The notes: generated by a model from the letters alone, not told the origin. Shown: positions 26,196-35,284, counted from the stretch's first letter. The stretch is 44,711 nt of DNA from Faecalicatena contorta (GCF_021531995.1 NZ_JAFBIZ010000012.1:1-44711); one strand, 5' to 3'. Made by a program: numbers and translations.

Positions 26196-28490
26196 ATGGA
26201 CTATGAGTATAAGATAGGAACAAAGGTCTTTGGAGACTGGGAAATTGTGGAAGAACTGGGGTCGGGAGCTTATGGAACTGTGTATGAGATACATAAGATT
26301 GATTACGGAATCCGGACCAAATCCGCTCTGAAGGTGATCCGGGTTCCCAAGTCATCTTCGGATATCAAAGCTGTTCTCAGCGAGGGGATGAATGAACAGT
26401 CGGCAAGCAGTTATTTTCAGGGATTTGTGGACGAGATTGCCAAGGAAATCGTGGTGATGTCGGATCTAAAAAGTCATCCGAATATTGTCAGATATGAGGA
26501 TCATCAGGTACGGGTGCATGAGACCTCTATCGGGTGGGATATTTTGATTCGAATGGAGCTTTTGACACCGCTGAATGATTATCGCTTGGAACATCCGATG
26601 AATGAGGCAGATGTACTGCGTCTTGGGAAAGAACTCTGTAGTGCGCTGGTATATTGCCAGAAAAAAGAGATGATTCACCGGGATATTAAGCCGGAAAACA
26701 TCTTTATCAGCGAGACGGGACAGTTTAAGCTCGGAGACTTCGGAGTTGCAAGGACGATTGATAAGACGACCGGAAGTCATTCCCGAAAAGGAACGGAGAA
26801 ATATATGGCTCCGGAAGTATATTTGCGTCATCCTTATGGTTCAAGTGTTGATATCTATTCTCTGGGACTGGTACTTTATAGTTTCATGAATCGGGGAAGA
26901 ATGCCTTTTTATCCGCAGGATACGGCACAGATTCGTTATGAAGACCGGGAAAATGCCCTTGACAGGCGTATGGACGGAGAAGCACTTCCTGCACCGGTCA
27001 ATGCCGGTGAAGCGTTTGCCTCCGTAATCCTGAAAGCATGTGCATTTAACCCGGAGGATCGTTACCATACAGCAGAAGAGATGCTGCAGGCGTTGAATAA
27101 AGTGAAGATTACCGATGCTTCCGGTGAGAAAAGAACAGATTCTTATTTCCATGACCTGGAAGAAAAGACTGCCGGAAATGACGAGGAATTTCCGGAAGAA
27201 GAGAAAACCATCGGTATGGAAGAATATATCCCGGAAGAAGAGAAAACCGTCGGTATGGAAGAATATATCCCGGAAGAAGAGAAAACCGTCGGTATGAAAG
27301 AATATGAATATGTCCCGGAAAAAGAGAAAACCGCCGGCAGGGAAGAACCTGTCCGGGAAGAGAGAAAAACGGATAAAAAAGGGAACAAAAAGATGCTCAT
27401 TGGTATAGCAGCGGCAGGTGCAGCGGCTGTTATTGGAATTGTCATATTTATGGGACAGTCAACCGGTGGGAACAATGCAGCTTCCGGGGAGAATGTTCAG
27501 ACGGTCAGAAGTTTCCTGACTTCTGAGGAGGAGGAATTGTTATCCTGGCTTCAGGAGGGAGTGGATGCCTATAATGAATCAGAAGTGAGGGAATCGCAGG
27601 AAGATACTATCTCTGTATGTAGGAACGGTGAAAGAGACAGCTATTCTTCGGTGATAACAATGGATACAAATATGCAGGTCTGTATGGAAAAAAGGTATTT
27701 TTCTGATGATCAAAATGATTATGATTATGACTATTATACAAAAGAAGGGGAAGATGAGTACTGGTACACAAATGCTTATAGTGCAGAATCGGGGGACTAT
27801 TATGTGGAAAAAATTCTGCTGGATGAATCTGCACCGGAATATTACAGATATACTTATGAGATGGATATAAATGAAGTTAGGCTGCCGTTCGGGGGACTGG
27901 AGAATACGGATGGTTCCAGACTGCTTGATTATCAGGTTGTGAAAGAAAGCGAAGAAGACGGGGTGATCAAGATTTCGATTACTTATGAATGTCTGGAGTC
28001 GTCGGAGTACAACAGAGAAGATGCATTAGATCAGTGGGATATTACAGAAGAGGAGCTGGAGCTGGTTCCGGACGGAGAAGAGGTGCTGGAAAATTATATA
28101 GAACAGGAGAATCAGTCTCTGGAAAAAACATATACGAGTACGCGATGTTATTGGATTACAACGGAAGGACATCAATTAATACAGAGCTATATAGTGTATG
28201 ATCAGAGTCAGAGTGAAGAGTTATTTGAAGCATTCAGAAGTATGAGTGATGTCGTTGATTATATCCGATATTACAAAGATTGTATTGAGAAAGGCGCGTC
28301 TCAGAGTACGGCACATATAGAAGCAGAGAGATCTGTAGAAGAGATGAATCAGTACGAAAGCACGTATGAAGAGTCGTCCGTGTCATCAGAAAGCATGACG
28401 TATTATGTGACGGGGGCAGATTGTGAATCAATTGTGCTGCCGGATTGGGAGAAAATGCGGACTTATCAAGAATATGAAGAGGAATATTAA
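26196..28490 (+). CDS. Transmembrane Ser/Thr protein kinase of the secretion locus
   Basis: This 764-residue protein has a Hanks-type kinase domain (about 8-300) with glycine loop GSGAYGTV (22-29), Lys46 in ALKV, HRDIKPEN (161-168), DFG (181-183) and APE (205-207), so it should be active. A juxtamembrane segment holds four threonine-containing EEEKTVGM-type repeats (330-381). One membrane span at about 400-421 is followed by roughly 340 residues predicted outside the cell and rich in Tyr, Glu and Ser. This layout mimics EssB/YukC, which is a pseudokinase. The start at 26196 follows aaggag; a longer frame from 26151 overlaps the upstream gene. PP2C starts two bases after its stop. Confidence 0.88.
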   Translation: MDYEYKIGTKVFGDWEIVEELGSGAYGTVYEIHKIDYGIRTKSALKVIRVPKSSSDIKAVLSEGMNEQSASSYFQGFVDEIAKEIVVMSDLKSHPNIVRYEDHQVRVHETSIGWDILIRMELLTPLNDYRLEHPMNEADVLRLGKELCSALVYCQKKEMIHRDIKPENIFISETGQFKLGDFGVARTIDKTTGSHSRKGTEKYMAPEVYLRHPYGSSVDIYSLGLVLYSFMNRGRMPFYPQDTAQIRYEDRENALDRRMDGEALPAPVNAGEAFASVILKACAFNPEDRYHTAEEMLQALNKVKITDASGEKRTDSYFHDLEEKTAGNDEEFPEEEKTIGMEEYIPEEEKTVGMEEYIPEEEKTVGMKEYEYVPEKEKTAGREEPVREERKTDKKGNKKMLIGIAAAGAAAVIGIVIFMGQSTGGNNAASGENVQTVRSFLTSEEEELLSWLQEGVDAYNESEVRESQEDTISVCRNGERDSYSSVITMDTNMQVCMEKRYFSDDQNDYDYDYYTKEGEDEYWYTNAYSAESGDYYVEKILLDESAPEYYRYTYEMDINEVRLPFGGLENTDGSRLLDYQVVKESEEDGVIKISITYECLESSEYNREDALDQWDITEEELELVPDGEEVLENYIEQENQSLEKTYTSTRCYWITTEGHQLIQSYIVYDQSQSEELFEAFRSMSDVVDYIRYYKDCIEKGASQSTAHIEAERSVEEMNQYESTYEESSVSSESMTYYVTGADCESIVLPDWEKMRTYQEYEEEY
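27183..27338 (+). repeat. In-frame 39-base tandem repeats encoding candidate phosphothreonine sites
   Basis: Four consecutive units place a threonine in the same acidic context: EEEKTIG (Thr338), EEEKTVG (Thr351 and Thr364) and EKEKTAG (Thr379). The two central units are identical over 39 bases; the first is one codon shorter and the last is diverged. The block lies between the kinase domain and the membrane span. Confidence 0.85.
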
Positions 28491-28492
28491 TC

Positions 28493-29332
28493 ATGCTTAG
28501 ACTGGATTATATGGCGCTGACACATCCGGGGAGAGTTCCGGAAAAAAATGAAGATAATTTTTATATAGACGGGAAAATGAAACAGAACGTGGATCAGGAT
28601 TGTTTTCAGGTGTCAGGAAATGTGAAGAACGGACGGATGACAGCTGCCGTGTGTGATGGGATGGGAGGATATGCATCTGGAGAAGTATCCTCTCTGAAAG
28701 CAGTGCAGGCGCTGCAGGAATTTTGTGTTTTGCACGCAGGAGAAGAGCACCCACTTCGAAATGATCCGATGGAATACGTAACAGAAGCCAATGAAAGAAT
28801 CTGTGAGGATCGGAGAAAGAAACGGAAAAGAATGGGAAGTACGCTTGCTGTTCTGGAATTTTCCGGTGATACGGTGTCGAGTATTAATCTGGGTGACAGC
28901 AGAATCTATCGCATGAGAAATGGAATTCTCGAACAGCTCTCGACAGATCATACCGTGATCGCCCGTATGATGCGCAGAGGACAGATTACACCTGAGGAAG
29001 CGGAAAAACATCCCATGCGGCATCAGATAACGCAGCATCTGGGAATATTTCCGGAAGAGATGCTGCTGGAACCTGCGAGCCGTACAGAAATGGAGGTTCA
29101 GGAAAAGGACCGGTATCTGATCTGCAGTGACGGACTTACCGATATGATCCGGGATGAAGAAATCGGGAAAATTCTTTTGCAGAATGAGCATATCGCAGAT
29201 GCAGTCAGAGAGCTGGTGCAGAGTGCTGTGGATGCAGGTGGAAAAGACAATATTACAGTTGTGATAATTGAGGCAGGAACTGCGGCAGGGCTGTGGGACA
29301 GGCTGCGCGGCAGGATCACTGCAAAAAAGTAA
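28493..29332 (+). CDS. PP2C-family Ser/Thr phosphatase
   Basis: This 279-residue protein shows the PPM/PP2C metal-binding motifs in order: PEKNEDNFY, AVCDGMGGYASGE, GSTLAVLEF, NLGDSRIYRMRNG, STDHT, LICSDGLTDM and GKDNITVVII. It should remove phosphate from Ser/Thr in a Mn- or Mg-dependent way. It starts two bases after the kinase gene, so the two are probably translationally coupled and work as an opposing pair, as PrkC and PrpC do in Bacillus. In this operon the likely targets are the kinase itself and secretion-machine proteins. There is no membrane segment, so it is cytoplasmic. Confidence 0.93.
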   Translation: MLRLDYMALTHPGRVPEKNEDNFYIDGKMKQNVDQDCFQVSGNVKNGRMTAAVCDGMGGYASGEVSSLKAVQALQEFCVLHAGEEHPLRNDPMEYVTEANERICEDRRKKRKRMGSTLAVLEFSGDTVSSINLGDSRIYRMRNGILEQLSTDHTVIARMMRRGQITPEEAEKHPMRHQITQHLGIFPEEMLLEPASRTEMEVQEKDRYLICSDGLTDMIRDEEIGKILLQNEHIADAVRELVQSAVDAGGKDNITVVIIEAGTAAGLWDRLRGRITAKK

Positions 29333-29350
29333 GAGGAGGGGACGGAGTTC

Positions 29351-29605
29351 GTGAAAGAAAATGTCAGGATCATCGTGAGTGTTCCCGAAAAAGGCGTTCG
29401 GGAAGAACTGGAACTTCCGGTGAATATTACAGCCAATGAATTGATTACGGCGTTGAATCAAATCTATTCATTAAGCATGGATGCAGAAAATATATTTCAA
29501 TATTATCTGAAAGCAGATAATCCGAAAGCACTGCTTCGAGGGAATAAGACGCTTCAGGAATATGGAATCCGAAACGGAACAGAAATATGCATATGGAATG
29601 AGTGA
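29351..29605 (+). CDS. YukD/EsaB-like ubiquitin-fold protein
   Basis: This 84-residue protein fits the small ubiquitin-like family associated with type VIIb secretion (YukD in Bacillus, EsaB in Staphylococcus). It begins with a beta hairpin (VRIIVSVPEKGVREELELP), then the ITANELITALNQIY helix and an IRNGTEICIW C-terminal strand. There is no C-terminal diglycine, as expected, so conjugation is not implied. The start is GTG 29351 behind gaggaggggacgg. EssC begins ten bases after the stop. Family members are needed for secretion or its regulation, by a mechanism that is not settled. Confidence 0.82.
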   Translation: MKENVRIIVSVPEKGVREELELPVNITANELITALNQIYSLSMDAENIFQYYLKADNPKALLRGNKTLQEYGIRNGTEICIWNE

Positions 29606-29615
29606 GAGGATAAAT

Positions 29616-32600
29616 ATGGAGAACAGGTATAAGCTGATGATGTCAGCAAAACAGTCATACAGGGAAGCGGAGATATCGGAATTGCAGCCTAAGATGATTG
29701 TCGGAACCGGAATCGAAGCAGATGTACGTTTTCGGGAAGAAGACTTTTTTGAGCCTTTTTTATTGGTAATCACCCTGCAGGAAGGAAAATGTCAGATTGA
29801 ATGTGGGAATAATGTCTATCTGTCTGTGGGAGACGCCAGAAAGCTGATGATTGCAGAGCTGGATCCCGGAATGCAGATTGTATTGAAGTACAGAAAATCA
29901 AATGTAGAAGTTATGACCTTGTTCTATACACTGGATTTTGATTTTTATCGGCATCATTATGATCGAAGGATTGATCTTCAGGGGCTGTCTTCTGTCCGGA
30001 TCGGAGGTACGGGAAGCTGTCAGATACAGCTCCCACATGAAAGTGTACATGATGACAGTCTTTTGATCAGCAGGCAGGGAAAGCAGTATCTGCTTTTGCC
30101 GGAACAGACAGGGAATGAGGTTCGCATCAACGGAAATGCACTGTCAGAATCGACGGTTCTTATGCCGCTGGATTTTCTTTCTGTCGGTCCTTATAGTTTC
30201 TGTTATCAGAATCAGGCACTGTATACAGACAGTGGCAGTGATATGATATTACACGGTGTATCTTATGCAGACGAAAAAGAAAGCCAGAGCTGGCATACAT
30301 ATCCGAAGTTTAACCGCAGTACACGAATTCATGAAATACTGCCGGATGAAGAGATCGAGATTCTGGATCCGCCGTCGCAGCCGAGAAAGCCGGATGGCAA
30401 CATCATAATGAAGCTGTTTCCTTCGGTTGCCATGCTGGGGGTGGTCGTTCTGCTTCGGGGATTTATGAGTACGACAAGTATATCTTATCTGCTGATCAGT
30501 GCAGGTACGATGGGAGTCGGAATCATTACTTCGGTTATGTCGATCATTACAGAAAAGAAAGATTATAAAGAGGAAACAGAAAAAAGAGAAGAGAAGTATT
30601 CTGCTTATATTGAAGAAAAAAAGAAAGTAATAGAAGAGGCAAGAGGGCAGGAAATACAGATTCTGGAAAATCGGTATTATTCGGTTCCAAAGGAACTGGA
30701 TCAGATTGAAAGCTTCTCTCCCAGGCTGTTTGAACGAGAAATGCGGGATGAAGATTTTCTGGAAGTGCGTCTCGGAACCGGATTGAGAGAGGCATATCGG
30801 CATATCTCATATAAGAAACAGGAGCGGATTGAATCAACAGATACTTTGATTGATATTCCGGGGAAAATGGCTGAGGATTATAAGATGCTTAAAAATGCTC
30901 CGGTGACGATGTCGCTGAAAGAGACGAGCATGGTTGGGATTACCGGCAGCAGAGATGCATTGTATCATATGTTAAAGTTGTTTACGCTTGATCTTGCTTC
31001 CAGACATTATTACACGGAGGTTCAGTTTTTATATTGTATCGGGGAAGAGGATATTGGAAGAATGTCATGGCTGCGGATGCTCCCACATGTGCAGAATGAT
31101 CTCCTGCACAGGAGAAATGTAATCTGCGATGATGAAAGTAAAGGAATCCTGCTGGAGTACCTGTATAAGGAAATTCTCAACCGCAATAAAGAAAATTGTA
31201 TGCCGAGGATGATTGTGTTTGTGTATCGGGATAACGGAATCCAGAACCATCCTGTATCTGCACTGATGCAGGATGCAAAAGAAAAAGGGATTACGTTCCT
31301 GTATTTTAATGAGCATGAAGAATATCTGCCGAAAGGATGTGAATACATCATTCGAATGGAAGATGTTCTCCATGGTATGAAAGTACAGGCTGCTGACGGG
31401 ACGAAAGCGGAAGTATTTACGGCAAATGTGCTGGAAGACGCGATGCTTGCAAAGGCAGTCAATAAGCTGGCTCCGATTTACTGTGAAGAAATCAGTCTGG
31501 AAAGTACACTGACCAAAAGTATCACATTCTTTGAGATGATGAATATATACGGACCGGAAGATATTGATGTGGAGGAAAACTGGGCTTCATCGGAAGTGTA
31601 TCGTTCCATGGCCGCACCGATCGGTGTGAAAGCGAAGAATCAGATCGTTTATCTGGATCTGAATGAAAAACATCATGGTCCACACGGACTGGTGGCAGGA
31701 ACCACAGGTTCCGGTAAAAGTGAAACACTGCAGTCTTATATCCTGTCAATGGGACTTCTGTTTCACCCGTATGATGTAAGCTTTGTGATTATTGACTTTA
31801 AAGGCGGCGGTATGGTAAATCAGTTTCGAAAGCTTCCGCACCTTGTGGGAGCGATTACGAACATTGATGGAAAGGCAATGGAACGTTCCCTGTTGTCAAT
31901 TCGTGCAGAGTTGAAGAAGAGACAGGAAATGTTTGCAGAGTATCAGGTCAATCATATCGATGCATATATTCGCTTATACAAGCAGGGAATTGCCAAAAAG
32001 CCACTTCCGCATCTGATTTTGATTGTAGATGAGTTTGCAGAACTAAAGGCAGAACAGCCGGAATTTATGAAAGAGCTGATCAGTGCAGCCAGAATCGGTC
32101 GAAGTCTGGGCGTTCATCTGATTCTTGCCACACAGAAACCAAGCGGAGTGGTAGACCCTCAGATCTGGTCAAACTCCAGATTTAAACTGTGTCTGAAAGT
32201 GCAGACGAGAGAGGACAGTAATGAAGTATTGAAATCTCCTCTGGCTGCTGAGATCACGGAGCCGGGACGTGCATATCTTCAGGTTGGTAATAACGAGATC
32301 TTCGAACTGTTTCAATCGGCATACAGTGGGGCTTCTGCCAGAACAGAGGGTGCGGCATCCAAAAAGAAATTTTCGATATCAAGACTGGACTTTGCAGGAA
32401 GAAGGACAAAAATCTATGAACAGAAGCCGGAAAAATCCAAAGAGCAGTCTCAGACGCAGTTAGAAAGCGTTGTCGCATATTTGTCGGAATATTGTCAGAA
32501 AAAGCAGATTGCTCCGCTTCCATATATCTGTCTTCCGCCACTTGGGGAAGTACTGACAACAGATCGGTGGGAGAGACCGTGTGAACTGTCAGAAGGTCTG

Positions 32601-34154
32601 AAGGCATATGTGGGTATCCTGGATGATCCGTCCAGACAGAGGCAGGATGAACTTGTAATGAATGTCACACAGGCGAATACCATGATCATTGGCTCTTCCG
32701 GAAATGGAAAGACAAATCTGCTGCAGACGATCATCCGAAGCCTGACATCCCAGTATACACCGGAGGAACTGAATCTGTATATTCTTGATTTTGGTTCCAT
32801 GATATTCCGAAATTACGAATCCCTGCATCATGTAGGCGGTGTGGTGTGTTCCTATGAAGAGGAGAAATGCAGAAATCTTTTCAAGCTTCTAAGTCAGGAA
32901 ATGGAGGAAAGAAAAGAGAAACTGGTCAATGCCGGAGTGAGCTCTTATGCATCATATCTTGAAACCGGAAAGGGTGACCTTCCGCAGATCGTGGTGGTGA
33001 TTGATAATCTTACTGCATTGCGGGAGTTATATCTGATGGATAATGATTTTCTGCTTCCGGTATGCAGAGATGGAATTGCAGTAGGAATCAGTTTCGTGAT
33101 TGCCAATGCACAGACCAGTGGCATCGGATACAAGTACCTGTCGAATTTTGAACAGAGAATCGCATTGTTCTGTAATGATACGACGGAGTATGGGGCACTG
33201 TTTGACAGCTGCAGAATGCGGCCGGATAATCTTCCGGGACGCTGTCTGATCGAACGGGAAAAGGTCATCTATGAGGCACAGACGTATCTTGCATTTGAAG
33301 GAGAAAAAGAGGTTGACAGAGTCAATCAGATTCTCACTTACAATCAGATGCAGAATGAATGTTATCCGGATTCCTATGCAAGAGCGATTCCGGAAGTTCC
33401 AAAAGACCTCACACCGGAAGTACTGAAGAGAAAATTCGGCTGCAGCCCTGACTGTATGCGGATACCGATCGGTGTGGATTATGACAGCATTGAACCCTGT
33501 GTCCTGGATCTGTCGGAGAAGAGTATCCTGGCAATTTCCGGTCAGGCAGACAGAGGAAGAATGCAGTATGTGGAATATCTGTGCCAGACATTTGCGGCTC
33601 AGGACATTGGAGTATATATCCTGGATGATGCGGCCGGAACTCTGTCCGATCATAAAGAAGAAAGTAATGTATGTCTGTACAGTCAGTCTGCGGCAGATAT
33701 TGAAGAGATGCTGAAAGATATGGAGATGGAACTGGAAGAAAGAGAAAGCAGTGGATCTGACAGCTGGGAGAAGCCGATCATACTTCTGATCCATAATAAA
33801 AATGCGGTGGCAGCCATCAGCGAGGACAGAGGACTTCTGAGTATCTATAAACATATACTGAGTCTTTGCAGGAGTAGTCGAAGCTGCATCATATATACGA
33901 ATCTGGACAATGATGCGATCGCGTTTAATTCTCCGGAAGTACTTAAGATCTTGAAAGAGAATCGTCAGTTCCTTGTGTTTGCCAATGCGACGGATATAAA
34001 GATGGTTGATATTCCGTCTTCCTTTGTCCGGAAAAACGGAAAACCATTGGATAAAAATGAAGCATTTTGGATTAATGGAAATGACATCAGCAGGCTGAAA
34101 GTTGTTCGAAACGAAGATATTGTGAGAGGAGGTGAGAAGAATGAGTGTAAATAA
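29616..34154 (+). CDS. essC: EssC-type FtsK/SpoIIIE ATPase of type VII secretion
   Basis: This 1512-residue membrane ATPase powers WXG100 protein export. It begins with two FHA-like domains (about 1-210, including VRIGGTGSCQI and EVRINGNAL) and has two membrane spans at about 266-312. Three FtsK-like modules follow. Module 1 has Walker A GTTGSGKSE (near 695) and Walker B LILIVDEFAEL (near 800). Module 2 has GSSGNGKTN (near 1026) but VVVIDNLTAL in place of an Asp-Glu Walker B. Module 3 has lost both motifs (SGQADRGRM near 1307 and IILLIHNKN near 1388). The start at 29616 follows gagagg. It overlaps the WXG100 gene by 14 bases. Confidence 0.93.
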   Translation: MENRYKLMMSAKQSYREAEISELQPKMIVGTGIEADVRFREEDFFEPFLLVITLQEGKCQIECGNNVYLSVGDARKLMIAELDPGMQIVLKYRKSNVEVMTLFYTLDFDFYRHHYDRRIDLQGLSSVRIGGTGSCQIQLPHESVHDDSLLISRQGKQYLLLPEQTGNEVRINGNALSESTVLMPLDFLSVGPYSFCYQNQALYTDSGSDMILHGVSYADEKESQSWHTYPKFNRSTRIHEILPDEEIEILDPPSQPRKPDGNIIMKLFPSVAMLGVVVLLRGFMSTTSISYLLISAGTMGVGIITSVMSIITEKKDYKEETEKREEKYSAYIEEKKKVIEEARGQEIQILENRYYSVPKELDQIESFSPRLFEREMRDEDFLEVRLGTGLREAYRHISYKKQERIESTDTLIDIPGKMAEDYKMLKNAPVTMSLKETSMVGITGSRDALYHMLKLFTLDLASRHYYTEVQFLYCIGEEDIGRMSWLRMLPHVQNDLLHRRNVICDDESKGILLEYLYKEILNRNKENCMPRMIVFVYRDNGIQNHPVSALMQDAKEKGITFLYFNEHEEYLPKGCEYIIRMEDVLHGMKVQAADGTKAEVFTANVLEDAMLAKAVNKLAPIYCEEISLESTLTKSITFFEMMNIYGPEDIDVEENWASSEVYRSMAAPIGVKAKNQIVYLDLNEKHHGPHGLVAGTTGSGKSETLQSYILSMGLLFHPYDVSFVIIDFKGGGMVNQFRKLPHLVGAITNIDGKAMERSLLSIRAELKKRQEMFAEYQVNHIDAYIRLYKQGIAKKPLPHLILIVDEFAELKAEQPEFMKELISAARIGRSLGVHLILATQKPSGVVDPQIWSNSRFKLCLKVQTREDSNEVLKSPLAAEITEPGRAYLQVGNNEIFELFQSAYSGASARTEGAASKKKFSISRLDFAGRRTKIYEQKPEKSKEQSQTQLESVVAYLSEYCQKKQIAPLPYICLPPLGEVLTTDRWERPCELSEGLKAYVGILDDPSRQRQDELVMNVTQANTMIIGSSGNGKTNLLQTIIRSLTSQYTPEELNLYILDFGSMIFRNYESLHHVGGVVCSYEEEKCRNLFKLLSQEMEERKEKLVNAGVSSYASYLETGKGDLPQIVVVIDNLTALRELYLMDNDFLLPVCRDGIAVGISFVIANAQTSGIGYKYLSNFEQRIALFCNDTTEYGALFDSCRMRPDNLPGRCLIEREKVIYEAQTYLAFEGEKEVDRVNQILTYNQMQNECYPDSYARAIPEVPKDLTPEVLKRKFGCSPDCMRIPIGVDYDSIEPCVLDLSEKSILAISGQADRGRMQYVEYLCQTFAAQDIGVYILDDAAGTLSDHKEESNVCLYSQSAADIEEMLKDMEMELEERESSGSDSWEKPIILLIHNKNAVAAISEDRGLLSIYKHILSLCRSSRSCIIYTNLDNDAIAFNSPEVLKILKENRQFLVFANATDIKMVDIPSSFVRKNGKPLDKNEAFWINGNDISRLKVVRNEDIVRGGEKNECK

Positions 34155-34434
34155 AGTGGATTATGATGTATTGGATCAGGCGAAGAGTGTATACTCCAAT
34201 CAGGCGGGGATGCTGGATGAGATCATCAATACACTGGTTAAGACCAATGGTGATCTTCAGTCCGGATGGACGAACCAGACTTCAGAAGCATTTATCAATC
34301 GCTTTGAGACGGATCACAAAATTGCTCTGCAGAATGCGAGAGATGCATTGCAGGAAATCTCAGAATATATTGCACAGTATGTTGCAAATCGTATGGATGA
34401 AGATTCTCAGGGAGCAAGTGCGATTTCGCGTTAA
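34141..34434 (+). CDS. WXG100-family protein (EsxA-like)
   Basis: This 97-residue helical-hairpin protein has the size, position and LQSGW turn of WXG100 substrates. The turn reads W-T-N instead of W-x-G. The N-terminal helix (VDYDVLDQAKSVYSNQAGML) and C-terminal helix (IALQNARDALQEISEYIAQY) flank it. No clear YxxxD/E export signal is visible at the C-terminus. The ATG lies inside the end of essC, 14 bases before its stop, with gaggaggtgag as the ribosome binding site, so the two are coupled. It would be the main secreted or structural partner of EssC. Confidence 0.85.
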   Translation: MSVNKVDYDVLDQAKSVYSNQAGMLDEIINTLVKTNGDLQSGWTNQTSEAFINRFETDHKIALQNARDALQEISEYIAQYVANRMDEDSQGASAISR

Positions 34435-34459
34435 TCCAATTGGATGAGTCAAAAGAGAA

Positions 34460-34485
34460 CGGAGATCTTCGTATGGAGATCTCCG
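34460..34485 (+). other. Perfect hairpin downstream of the WXG100 gene
   Basis: CGGAGATCT (34460-34468) and AGATCTCCG (34477-34485) form a perfect nine-pair stem with an eight-base loop. It is followed by an A-rich tract rather than T, so it is not a plus-strand terminator. It may stabilise the 3' end of a WXG100 transcript processed from the operon. Confidence 0.6.
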
Positions 34486-34527
34486 GAAGAAAAAAAGAAA
34501 AACTGGTAAAGAATAGTGGTGAAGAAT

Positions 34528-34992
34528 ATGACAGAAGCAGAATTCGATGCACAGATTAACAGCAATAAAGAAGCAATTACCGGATATCAGCAGGACATCC
34601 GTAAACTGGAAGAACAGATCAATGAATTGAATAATATGAAGCGTCAGATGGGAGGTCTGCAGGATATCCTGCATGATACGGCGAACCAGGCGGAGAGTAA
34701 GATTAGTGGAATGACAAATTTGTGGGGAGCAGTGGCTTCTGTTTTAAATGGGAAATTTTTCTCAAACCTGTTAACTGCTGTGAAAGGGGCTGAGTATTCG
34801 GCTGCAGACAGCGGACTTGGAACCTCGTTGGAGATCATACAGGATAAAATTGATGAATTACGAAAACTAATTGACCAAAAGCAGACCGCGATTCAGTCAT
34901 GCAGCTCGAAGATAGGATCTATTCAGAATGAAAAGGAAGATTATCTCAGACAGAAAGCACAGGAAGAAGCGGCAAGTGAAGAGAGGGCTTAG
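34528..34992 (+). CDS. Coiled-coil protein of the secretion locus (YwqH/DUF5082-like)
   Basis: This 154-residue protein consists of an N-terminal coiled coil (about 10-45, with heptad-like spacing in YQQDIRKLEEQINELNNMKR), a middle segment with LWGAVASVLNGKFF, and a C-terminal coiled coil (about 100-150). Size, structure and position resemble the DUF5082 (YwqH) proteins encoded ahead of LXG toxins in Bacillus; the match is by pattern only. A GTG at 34516 is in frame, but ATG 34528 is better spaced from ggtgaag. The next gene starts two bases after its stop. It is likely a secreted partner or chaperone of the downstream effector. Confidence 0.65.
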   Translation: MTEAEFDAQINSNKEAITGYQQDIRKLEEQINELNNMKRQMGGLQDILHDTANQAESKISGMTNLWGAVASVLNGKFFSNLLTAVKGAEYSAADSGLGTSLEIIQDKIDELRKLIDQKQTAIQSCSSKIGSIQNEKEDYLRQKAQEEAASEERA

Positions 34993-34994
34993 GT

Positions 34995-35270
34995 ATGGAT
35001 TTGATCATAGAGGATGAATATGTGAATGAGGTGGGAAACTACCTGAAAGTAGAAGCAGAAGATATTGAGAAAAAGTTAAAAGAATATATCTCTATTTTAA
35101 AAGGTGTCTGCGAAGAAGGAATTGTAGAAGGAAAGACGGCGGAAGCGTTAAAGGAATTCGTATCACAGGCAGAAGCGATGAAAGGAATTGCAGAATGCGG
35201 ACGTGCAGCGAATACATACTGTAAAAATTTTATCAGCAGAATTGATGAGGCAGATGAGGATCTGTATTAG
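34995..35270 (+). CDS. Small helical WXG100-like protein
   Basis: This 91-residue protein is predicted to be an all-helical hairpin: a long N-terminal helix (VNEVGNYLKVEAEDIEKKLK), a turn at EEGIVEGKTAEAL in the place of the WXG turn, and a second helix ending in acidic residues. It lacks the Trp of WXG100 proteins, but the EGKTAEALKEF turn is typical of related small secretion partners. It sits two bases after the preceding coiled-coil gene and 14 bases before another small helical gene, in the position of the Lap-type helper proteins of LXG effectors. I cannot assign it to a named family. Confidence 0.62.
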   Translation: MDLIIEDEYVNEVGNYLKVEAEDIEKKLKEYISILKGVCEEGIVEGKTAEALKEFVSQAEAMKGIAECGRAANTYCKNFISRIDEADEDLY

Positions 35271-35284
35271 ACAGGAGAATGCAA

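Noticed and set aside
34435-34515. A terminator ending the secretion transcript after the WXG100 gene.
   Set aside because: The stem at 34460-34485 is followed by an A-rich tract, not T. The downstream genes continue with very short gaps and show no new promoter.
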